The notes under the pieces: generated by a model
What the model saw: only the letters and a program-made list of their open reading frames with translations
Databases searched by the model: none
Told to the model about the DNA's origin: nothing
Shown: piece by piece, positions 1 to 5,300 of the stretch
Position numbering within the stretch: position 1 is the first letter of the stretch
Layout of the letters: every line of letters begins with the position of its first letter
DNA from: an uncultured Burkholderiales bacterium
GTDB taxonomy: Bacteria; Pseudomonadota; Gammaproteobacteria; Burkholderiales; Burkholderiaceae_C
DNA: 7,847 nucleotides
Assembly: GCA_903887655.1 (NCBI GenBank)
Contig: CAISQQ010000281.1
Location: forward strand, 1 to 7,847
Direction: 5' to 3'
Program-made: the position numbers and the translations under genes

Positions 1-1199
1 CGCCAAAAGCTCCGGCTCCACCAAGGCCGGGTACCCAGGCGGAGACCAAAAAATCGCAGGCAGCGCCCTTGGGTTCTTTGCAATTGGTTGACCGCGGTCG
101 TCACGAGTCTGGCCCCACTCGCCCCCAAGGGGTGGCCCAACGCAATGGCGCCGCCGTTGGGGTTCACGCGCGGGTCATCGTCTTGAAGTCCGAGCGTTCT
201 GAGCACAGCCAGGCCTTGCGCGGCAAAGGCTTCGTTGAGCTCAATCACATCCATTTGCGCCAAGGTCAAACCCGTTTGGGCCAAGACCTTCAAGGTCGCG
301 GGGGCGGGCCCCATGCCCATGATGCGAGGCGGCACGCCAGCCGTGGCCATGCCGACAATGCGAGCGCGCGGGGTCAAACTCTCGCGAACGGCCGCGTCAT
401 GGCTCGCGAGCAACAAGGCGCACGATCCGTCGTTGATCCCACTCGCATTGCCCGCCGTGACACTGCCCTCTGGGCTCACCACGCCCTTGAGCTTGGCCAA
501 ACTCTCCAGACTGGTGGCACGCGGGTGTTCGTCTTGGGCAAAAATGATGGGGTCGCCTTTTTTCTGGGGCAAGGTCACGCTCACGATCTCGGCATCAAAA
601 AAGCCCGCCTTTTGCGCCGCCACCGCCCGGGTTTGACTCGCCAGCGCCATCTTGTCTTGGGACAGGCGATCAATCTTGTAGTCTTGGGCCACGTTCTCGG
701 CCGTTTCGGGCATCGCGTCAACACCGTACATTTTCTTCATCGCCTCGTTGACAAAACGCCAACCAATGGTGGTGTCATAGACCGCATTGGTGCGACTGAA
801 TGCCGAGTGGGCTTTGGGCATCACAAAGGGGGCTCGGCTCATGCTCTCCACCCCGCCAGCGATCATGAGATCACACTCACCGGTTTTGATCGCCCGTGCC
901 GCCGTGCCCACCGCATCCAGCCCCGAGCCGCACAAGCGGTTGATCGTCGCCCCAGGCACCTGGTAAGGCAAGCCGGCCAATAAACTGGCCATGTGCGCGA
1001 CGTTGCGATTGTCTTCACCGGCTTGGTTGGCGCAACCAAAAATCACATCACTGAGCCGCTCCCAATCCACCTTGGCGTTTCTTTGCATCAAAGCGCGAAG
1101 AGGAATGGCACCCAAGTCATCGGTGCGCACACCACTCAAAGCCCCGCCGTAGCGGCCGATGGGGGTTCTGATCGCATCACAAATAAAAGCGTCTTTCAT
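1..1199 (-). CDS. pcaF: 3-oxoadipyl-CoA / acetyl-CoA thiolase, 3' end altered or off window
   Basis: Thiolase family enzyme that would cleave 3-oxoadipyl-CoA with CoA to succinyl-CoA and acetyl-CoA, the last step of the beta-ketoadipate pathway, in the cytoplasm. The start ATG at 1199 has an AAGGA ribosome site (1206-1210) six bases upstream. The protein opens MKDAFICDAIRTPIGRYGG, typical of PcaF/PaaJ. The nucleophilic cysteine is C90 (NRLCGSG), NEAF lies at 322-325, and the catalytic histidine is H356 in NPNGGAIALGHPLG. Family members are about 400 residues and end with a CxG motif holding the second catalytic cysteine near 386. Here recognisable sequence stops at QGR (377-379). Residues 380-399 are unrelated, Arg/Trp-rich and open to the window edge, so the acid/base cysteine is not seen. 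It follows pcaJ by 82 nt, so an operon is likely. PaaJ or a general acetoacetyl-CoA thiolase is possible, but the CoA-transferase neighbours favour PcaF. Confidence 0.85.
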   Translation of the reverse strand, partial: MKDAFICDAIRTPIGRYGGALSGVRTDDLGAIPLRALMQRNAKVDWERLSDVIFGCANQAGEDNRNVAHMASLLAGLPYQVPGATINRLCGSGLDAVGTAARAIKTGECDLMIAGGVESMSRAPFVMPKAHSAFSRTNAVYDTTIGWRFVNEAMKKMYGVDAMPETAENVAQDYKIDRLSQDKMALASQTRAVAAQKAGFFDAEIVSVTLPQKKGDPIIFAQDEHPRATSLESLAKLKGVVSPEGSVTAGNASGINDGSCALLLASHDAAVRESLTPRARIVGMATAGVPPRIMGMGPAPATLKVLAQTGLTLAQMDVIELNEAFAAQGLAVLRTLGLQDDDPRVNPNGGAIALGHPLGASGARLVTTAVNQLQRTQGRCLRFFGLRLGTRPWWSRSFW

Positions 1200-1216
1200 C
1201 TCAGGTCCTTCGATTT

Positions 1217-1234
1217 AAAAAAACAGGGGGGGGG
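1217..1234. repeat. adjacent A7 and G9 homopolymer runs between pcaJ and pcaF
   Basis: The 82-nt spacer between the pcaJ stop and the pcaF start holds a 7-A run (1217-1223), then CA, then a 9-G run (1226-1234), with a further 5-G run at 1237-1241. On the transcribed strand this reads C9-TG-T7, just upstream of the pcaF ribosome site. It lacks a GC stem before the T run, so it is not a convincing terminator. Such runs are prone to slippage in replication and in sequencing. Confidence 0.8.
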
Positions 1235-1281
1235 TCGGGGGCTCTCGGCATGGCCCCACAGGATTGGCCCAGTCGGTGCGC

Positions 1282-1923
1282 TCAAGTGGCAAAGGTCACA
1301 CCCATCATCTGCGCCAAACTCACGGCATCCAAGCCGTCCACGCAGTCAATGAGCCGCAGACCCTTGGGGCTGCACTCAAAGGTGCCCAAATCGGTGTAGA
1401 CCCGCTTGACGCAGGCAATGCCGGTCAAGGGGTAGGTGCACGCGGACACGATCTTGCTCACACCCGCCTTGGTCATGAGGTCCATCATGACCCAAGTCTC
1501 CTTGGCCCCAATGGCCAAATCCATGGCCCCTCCCACGGCGGGGATGGCGCCGGCCTCACCGGTGTGCCAATTGGCCAAGTCCCCGTGCACACTCACCTGA
1601 AACGCCCCCAAGACACAGATGTCCAGGTGGCCGCCTCGCATCATGGCGAAACTGTCGGCGTGGTGGAAAAAAGCGCCCCCTGGCTTTAAGGTCACGGGCT
1701 GCTTGCCGGCATTGATCAAGTCATAGTCTTCCTCACCGGCGGGGGGGGCCGCGCCCATGCCCAAAATTCCGTTTTCGCTGTGCAGCAGCACCTCAAGCTC
1801 AGGGGCAATGAAATTGGCCACCAAGGTCGGCATGCCTATCCCCAGGTTGACGGTCATGCCCTCGTGGATATCTTGCGCCACACGGCGAGCCAGGGCTTGT
1901 TTGTCTCGTTTGATCACGCTCAT
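1282..1923 (-). CDS. pcaJ: 3-oxoadipate/3-oxoacid CoA-transferase subunit B
   Basis: Beta subunit of a family I CoA-transferase that moves CoA from succinyl-CoA to 3-oxoadipate (or acetoacetate) through a glutamyl-CoA thioester. The catalytic glutamate is E50 in the HSENGILGMG motif (48-57). The glycine-rich stretch AVGGAMDLAIGAK (129-141) and the TKAGVSKIV segment (151-159) are also typical. At 213 residues it has the normal full length. The start codon overlaps the pcaI stop (ATGA, 1923-1920), and a strong GGAGGGA ribosome site (1931-1937) lies seven bases upstream inside pcaI, so the subunits are probably made in equal amounts. An 8-C tract (window 1741-1748) encodes Ala-Pro-Pro near residues 59-61 and keeps the frame. 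The sequence alone does not separate PcaJ from ScoB/CatJ or AtoA. The adjacent thiolase supports a beta-ketoadipate role. Confidence 0.9.
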   Translation of the reverse strand: MSVIKRDKQALARRVAQDIHEGMTVNLGIGMPTLVANFIAPELEVLLHSENGILGMGAAPPAGEEDYDLINAGKQPVTLKPGGAFFHHADSFAMMRGGHLDICVLGAFQVSVHGDLANWHTGEAGAIPAVGGAMDLAIGAKETWVMMDLMTKAGVSKIVSACTYPLTGIACVKRVYTDLGTFECSPKGLRLIDCVDGLDAVSLAQMMGVTFAT

Positions 1924-2630
1924 GACTTGATCCCTCCGGCGACCGTGGCCACGCGTTCAATGCGCACCACTTGATGAACAAAAATACCCGGCGTCACGAT
2001 GCTTTCTGGATCCAACTCGCCCAGCTTGACCACCTCGTGCACAGTGGCCACGGTTTTTTTGGCAGCCATGGCCATGACGGGCCCAAAATTGCGGGCCGCT
2101 TTGCGGTACACCAAATTGCCCCAACGGTCGCCCCTCTCCGCTTTGATGAGGGCCAAGTCGGCATGGATGGGCAACTCAAAGACATAATGCCGACCGTTGA
2201 TCAAACGGGTCTCCTTGGGCTCTCCCGTGGCGGTTTTGGCCAAATCGGTGCCATAACCCGTGGGGCTAAAAAACCCACCAATACCAGCGCCAGCGGCACG
2301 AATTCTCTCGGCCAAATTGCCTTGGGGCACGAGTTCGAGCTCAATTTGACCGCTTTGGTAGAGGCTATCAAAGACGTATGAATCGGCTTGCCTTGGAAAG
2401 CTGCAAATGATCTTTTTCACCCGACCCGCCTTGAGCAAAGCGGCCATGCCGTGGTCGCCATTGCCCGCGTTGTTGTTGACCACCGTCAACTCCCGGGCCC
2501 CTTGCTCAATCAAGCCCTCGATGAGCTCACTGGGAATGCCCGCGGTGCCAAACCCCCCGATCAAAACGGTCGAGCCGTCTTGGGTGCCAAGAAGCGCTTG
2601 GGCGATAGAATCTGCAATCTTGTTGATCAT
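1920..2630 (-). CDS. pcaI: 3-oxoadipate/3-oxoacid CoA-transferase subunit A
   Basis: Alpha subunit of the same family I CoA-transferase; it pairs with the PcaJ subunit, which carries the catalytic glutamate. Visible motifs are GGFGTAGIP (25-33), the family glycine loop; NNNAGNGDHG (52-61); and ELELVPQGNLAERIRAAG (97-114), followed by GGFFSPTGYGT (118-128). At 236 residues it is somewhat longer at the C terminus than the shortest family members but intact. The start at 2630 is chosen because MINK followed by 20 residues to the glycine loop matches homologues as I remember them. No purine-rich ribosome site precedes it; the space is filled by a perfect palindrome one base upstream of the ATG. 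It is the first gene of the minus-strand operon and faces a DUF1841 gene across a 154-nt divergent region. Assignment as PcaI rather than ScoA/AtoD rests on the following thiolase. Confidence 0.9.
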   Translation of the reverse strand: MINKIADSIAQALLGTQDGSTVLIGGFGTAGIPSELIEGLIEQGARELTVVNNNAGNGDHGMAALLKAGRVKKIICSFPRQADSYVFDSLYQSGQIELELVPQGNLAERIRAAGAGIGGFFSPTGYGTDLAKTATGEPKETRLINGRHYVFELPIHADLALIKAERGDRWGNLVYRKAARNFGPVMAMAAKKTVATVHEVVKLGELDPESIVTPGIFVHQVVRIERVATVAGGIKS

Positions 2631-2631
2631 G

Positions 2632-2645
2632 TGAAAACGTTTTCA
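2632..2645. promoter_or_regulatory. 14-nt perfect palindrome, probable operator at pcaI start
   Basis: TGAAAACGTTTTCA is a perfect inverted repeat with a central CG step, ending one base before the pcaI ATG. The AAACGTTT core with CG at the dyad is the pattern recognised by LacI-family regulators, and the half-site resembles catabolite-response elements. Its place over the expected ribosome site and near the inferred transcription start suits repression. No regulator gene lies in the window, so the protein partner is unknown. Confidence 0.55.
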
Positions 2646-2652
2646 ATTTTTT

Positions 2653-2658
2653 TAAATA
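2653..2658 (-). promoter_or_regulatory. possible extended -10 element for pcaIJF
   Basis: Read on the minus strand this gives TGC-TATTTA, an extended -10-like element (TGn plus TAT). A start site about seven bases further on would fall at the edge of the 14-nt palindrome and give a leader of roughly 15 nt. I see no good -35 hexamer 16-18 bases upstream, so the call is weak. Confidence 0.3.
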
Positions 2659-2784
2659 GCACGAGCCTCTGAGCGCTTGGCCTTGACCCGCAAGTCCACC
2701 CCCAGCCAGCTCCTGATCTTACCCAAACCACCAGGTGGCTGCTCGGGCTGCGAGCGACTGACCCCTGCCACACGCCATCGACCC

Positions 2785-3216
2785 ATGTTAACACCCAATC
2801 AACACGATGTTCGGCGCTTCTTTTGCCGAGTCAGTGAAAAATTACACACCCACGAGCCCTTGGAGACCATCGAGCAAGTGGCAGCGCCTTGGGTGAGTGA
2901 ACACCCCGAGTACTTGGAGGAATTGAGTGATGTGGACCGTGCCCTGGAGCTTGATTATCCTGTAGATGGCGGCACAGAGAATCCGTTCTTACACCTATCC
3001 ATGCACCTGAGTATCGAAGAGCAGTGCTCGATCGATCAGCCGCGGGGCATCCGCTCAGCGGTGGAGCTGCTGAGCGAGCGGTTGGGCTCTCGCCATGAGG
3101 CCCACCATGCGGTCATGGAGTGCTTGGGGACCATGATTTGGGAGAGCCAGCGAAGCGGCCTTGCGCCCGATCCTCACCGCTATTTGGAATGCGTGAGGAT
3201 GAAAGCCTCCAACTGA
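2785..3216 (+). CDS. DUF1841 family protein
   Basis: Small soluble protein of 143 residues matching my memory of DUF1841, a family of unknown function common in beta- and gammaproteobacteria. Characteristic stretches are QHDVRRFF (6-13), HPEYLEEL (40-47), NPFLHLSMHLSIEEQ (66-80), SIDQPRGIR (82-90) and HEAHHAVMECLGTMIWE (104-120). No signal peptide or membrane segment is seen; it looks helical and acidic. The ATG at 2785 is preferred over the in-frame ATG at 2677 because DUF1841 proteins begin a few residues before the VRRFF motif. The 36 extra residues would be Pro/Arg/Cys-rich and unlike the family. No clear ribosome site precedes either start. The two helices that end the protein carry His/Glu residues at four-residue steps, which may form a metal site (inference). 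It reads away from pcaI and towards the cytochrome gene. Confidence 0.85.
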   Translation: MLTPNQHDVRRFFCRVSEKLHTHEPLETIEQVAAPWVSEHPEYLEELSDVDRALELDYPVDGGTENPFLHLSMHLSIEEQCSIDQPRGIRSAVELLSERLGSRHEAHHAVMECLGTMIWESQRSGLAPDPHRYLECVRMKASN

Positions 3217-3252
3217 GTTGCAGGGCGCTCAAGCGCTCAAAGACTCACACCC

Positions 3253-3277
3253 AAAAAAATACCGCCCGAAGGCGGTA
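3253..3277 (-). terminator. intrinsic terminator of the cytochrome c gene
   Basis: On the minus strand a perfect 7-bp stem (TACCGCC/GGCGGTA, 3277-3260) closes a TTCG tetraloop flanked by C and G, and is followed at once by seven T (3259-3253). This is a textbook Rho-independent terminator. It lies about 95 nt past the cytochrome stop codon. On the plus strand the hairpin is not followed by T, so it serves the DUF1841 gene poorly. Confidence 0.9.
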
Positions 3278-3371
3278 AGCGGTCGCTGATCAAGGCTGTT
3301 GGTACTGGGTAGACCCTGTCAATGCCAGTTGGTGCCTGTTGGCAACTCGTGTCGAGGCCCTCAACCCGGCC

Positions 3372-4046
3372 TTAATTGGTGGCCCAGAATTTGAATTTGT
3401 TTTGGGGAACCGTTTGCAACTCACTTTGTTGAGCGGCCACGTACTTCGCCAAGATCGCCAACTCGTCGGTGCTGTACTGCTTGGCCACACCCGCCATGAT
3501 GGCGTTGTTGCGACCCCAAACGGTTTGGCTGTCGGCTTTGTAGGAGCGCAGCGCCACCAACACGTAGTCGGCATACTGACCCGCAATTTTGGGGTAGTTC
3601 GGACCAATGGGCATGCTCAAATTGGCACCGTGGCAAGACGTGCAAGCGCCTTTTTGCACGAGCGCAGCGGCTTCGCCCTCGGGCTCTGTGGCTTTGGCTG
3701 GCATGGCAGAAGCTTCACTGCGACCCAAGTCTTGGTAGTAAGCGGAAATGTCGGCCATGTCTTGGTCGCTCAGACTTTTAGAGATCGCGCGCATGGAGGG
3801 GTGACGGCGCTCGCCTTTTTTATACTCATTCAACGCCGTGGTGATGTAGCTGGCGGTTTGGCCCGCGATCTTGGGCACCTTGTAGACCACCGGAAAGCTC
3901 GCTTGGTAGCCCGAGATGCCGTGGCAGCCGATGCACATGGCGATTTTTTTGGAACCCGCCTGAGCGTCACCCTTGAGCTCATCGGCGCGGGCGACAGTGG
4001 CGAAGGTCAATGCAGAAATTAGCAGTAAAGAGAGGAGCTTGGTCAT
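3372..4046 (-). CDS. periplasmic dihaem cytochrome c, c4 type
   Basis: Exported electron-transfer protein of 224 residues with two fused class I cytochrome c domains. Residues 1-21 form a Sec signal peptide (MTKLL, hydrophobic core, ending AVARA-like, with likely cleavage before DELKG). Haem-binding motifs are CIGCH (38-42) and CTSCH (135-139). Likely axial methionines are M85 (RHPSMRAIS) and M184 (NNAIMAGVA), each in the right place after a PKIAGQ segment (58-63 and 152-157). The domain-duplicated layout and length match cytochrome c4, which passes electrons from the bc1 complex to terminal oxidases. It ends in its own terminator and seems monocistronic, with a consensus -10 box upstream. 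No ribosome site is obvious before the ATG. It lies divergent from the MoxR operon with only 112 nt between, so shared control is possible. Another dihaem c553-like cytochrome cannot be excluded. Confidence 0.9.
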   Translation of the reverse strand: MTKLLSLLLISALTFATVARADELKGDAQAGSKKIAMCIGCHGISGYQASFPVVYKVPKIAGQTASYITTALNEYKKGERRHPSMRAISKSLSDQDMADISAYYQDLGRSEASAMPAKATEPEGEAAALVQKGACTSCHGANLSMPIGPNYPKIAGQYADYVLVALRSYKADSQTVWGRNNAIMAGVAKQYSTDELAILAKYVAAQQSELQTVPQNKFKFWATN

Positions 4047-4089
4047 TTTAGGTCGTCAATCCAGGTGCGAATCATTCAAAGATTCCACT

Positions 4090-4095
4090 ATTATA
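4090..4095 (-). promoter_or_regulatory. consensus -10 box for the cytochrome c gene
   Basis: The minus strand carries a perfect TATAAT here, in an AT-rich island within the 112-nt divergent region, 43 bases before the cytochrome start codon. The -35 region is weak: ACCCTC/CCCTCA lies at the expected distance. An activator, or a promoter that does not depend on the -35 box, is therefore plausible. I see no comparable box facing the MoxR gene. Confidence 0.55.
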
Positions 4096-4158
4096 TAGGC
4101 CATCGAGCACCTGAGGGTCCAGGCACTCCCCACCGTTACCCCTAAGTTCACTTTCAAC

Positions 4159-5001
4159 ATGAAATTTCTCGGCTCCAGCGATTACGTCGCCACCCCTGAT
4201 TTGATGCTGGCGGTCAATGCCGCGAGCACCCTCAAAAGACCCCTCTTGATCAAGGGTGAACCGGGAACGGGCAAAACCATGCTGGCCGAAGAGGTGAGCA
4301 AAGCGCTGGGGCTGCCCCTGCTGGAGTGGCACATCAAGTCCACCACCAAGGCGCAGCAAGGACTATACGAATACGATGCGGTGTCGCGACTGCGCGACTC
4401 TCAACTCGGTGACGAGCGCGTCAAAGACATCCACAACTACATCTCCAAAGGCGTGTTGTGGCGCGCCTTCACGGCCCAAGAGCCCGTGGCCTTGTTGATC
4501 GACGAGATCGACAAAGCCGACATCGAGTTTCCCAACGATTTGCTGCGCGAGCTCGACCGCATGGAGTTCTTTTGCTACGAGACCAAAGAGCTGGTGAAGG
4601 CCACCACCCGACCCTTGGTGTTCATCACCTCCAACAATGAAAAAGAGCTGCCCGACGCCTTTTTGCGGCGCTGTTTTTTCCACTACATCCAGTTTCCCGA
4701 GCCCGCGACCATGGGCAAAATTGTGGATGTGCACTTTCCAGGCCTCAAAGAAGAGCTGCTGCGCGCAGCACTCAAGGCCTTTTACGATGTGAGAAACTTA
4801 CCTGGCTTGAAGAAAAAGCCCAGCACCAGCGAGCTGCTTGACTGGATCAAGCTCTTGGTGGCCGAGGACATTCCCTTGTCGGCGCTCCAATCCCAGGACG
4901 ATGAAGTCATGCTGCCCCCACTCTTGGGGGCTTTGCTGAAAAACGAGCAAGACATCACGCTCTTTGAAAAGCTCTTGCGCATGCAAAGCCAACACCGCTG
5001 A
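4159..5001 (+). CDS. MoxR-family AAA+ ATPase (CoxD-like)
   Basis: Cytoplasmic AAA+ ATPase of 280 residues, a normal length for the MoxR group. Walker A is GEPGTGKT (33-40), Walker B ALLIDE (111-116) with IDKAD after it, sensor 1 TSNN (157-160), and the likely arginine finger R170/R171 in FLRRC. The C-terminal part (about 185-280) is helical lid. The opening KFLGSSDYVATPDLMLAVNAA is typical of the subgroup paired with CoxE-like VWA proteins, which supports the ATG at 4159 although no ribosome site precedes it. MoxR/VWA pairs act as chaperones: the ATPase remodels a client that the VWA partner recruits. In carboxidotrophs CoxD and CoxE mature the CO dehydrogenase active site. Here it is first of three co-directional genes and a VWA protein is third. 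No CO dehydrogenase genes are in view, so the client is unknown. Confidence 0.9.
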   Translation: MKFLGSSDYVATPDLMLAVNAASTLKRPLLIKGEPGTGKTMLAEEVSKALGLPLLEWHIKSTTKAQQGLYEYDAVSRLRDSQLGDERVKDIHNYISKGVLWRAFTAQEPVALLIDEIDKADIEFPNDLLRELDRMEFFCYETKELVKATTRPLVFITSNNEKELPDAFLRRCFFHYIQFPEPATMGKIVDVHFPGLKEELLRAALKAFYDVRNLPGLKKKPSTSELLDWIKLLVAEDIPLSALQSQDDEVMLPPLLGALLKNEQDITLFEKLLRMQSQHR

Positions 5002-5054
5002 GCTGCCACCCACCCAGGTTCAACCCCTCCCCACCCCTCAAGCGAGACCCCACC

Positions 5055-5300
5055 ATGCCACCCACCGCCCTCGAACTGCTGCGCCAAGGGCTCAGCGACG
5101 CCCTTGGCTTTTTGGTCGGCTCAGCCCTTGGGTGGGGACTCGGACAGCTCGCCGGTCTCGATCTTTTTGAGCCCGGCTACAGCCTGCGCGCGATGGTGGC
5201 GATTTGCTTGATTGGCCTGGGCGGCGGCATGGGGCTGCAAGCGGCCAGGGTGTGGCGAGGACGGCATGCATCCCCGCCCGAGAGCGACGATGCTCATTGA
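5055..5300 (+). CDS. small two-helix membrane protein with glycine zipper
   Basis: An unrecognised 81-residue protein between the MoxR and VWA genes. Two hydrophobic segments are visible, about 16-35 and 44-64, joined by a short loop (DLFEPGYS). The Arg-rich RVWRGR (65-70) after helix 2 and the acidic tail favour a hairpin with both ends in the cytoplasm. Helix 1 has glycines at 18, 22, 26, 30 and 34, a five-step GxxxG ladder. Helix 2 has G54, G56-58 and G60. Its stop overlaps the VWA start by 11 nt, a sign of translational coupling and good evidence that it is real. It starts 53 nt after the MoxR stop, with only a weak GAGA-like ribosome site. Topology and glycine pattern recall AtpZ/AtpI-type small proteins, but I see no convincing match. 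It could anchor the ATPase/VWA pair to the membrane (inference). Confidence 0.7.
   Translation: MPPTALELLRQGLSDALGFLVGSALGWGLGQLAGLDLFEPGYSLRAMVAICLIGLGGGMGLQAARVWRGRHASPPESDDAH

Noticed and set aside
1..62. Simple frameshift in the thiolase C terminus
   Set aside because: None of the three minus-strand frames encodes the expected CxG ending, so a single indel cannot restore the family sequence.
69..983. A 304-codon plus-strand open frame over the thiolase region
   Set aside because: The minus strand encodes a clear thiolase with C90 and H356 in this stretch. The plus-strand frame is His/Arg/Gly-rich and resembles no family.
2728..2738. Small inverted repeat CCACC-A-GGTGG as an operator for the DUF1841 gene
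   Set aside because: It is short and GC-rich with no promoter elements around it. Chance is a sufficient explanation.
2677..2784. Upstream in-frame start that would lengthen the DUF1841 protein by 36 residues
   Set aside because: The added residues are Pro/Arg/Cys-rich and unlike the family, which begins just before the VRRFF motif.
5212..5289. Upstream in-frame ATG for the VWA protein
   Set aside because: It lies deep inside the membrane-protein gene, and the family start MLIDFF at 5290 is a better fit.
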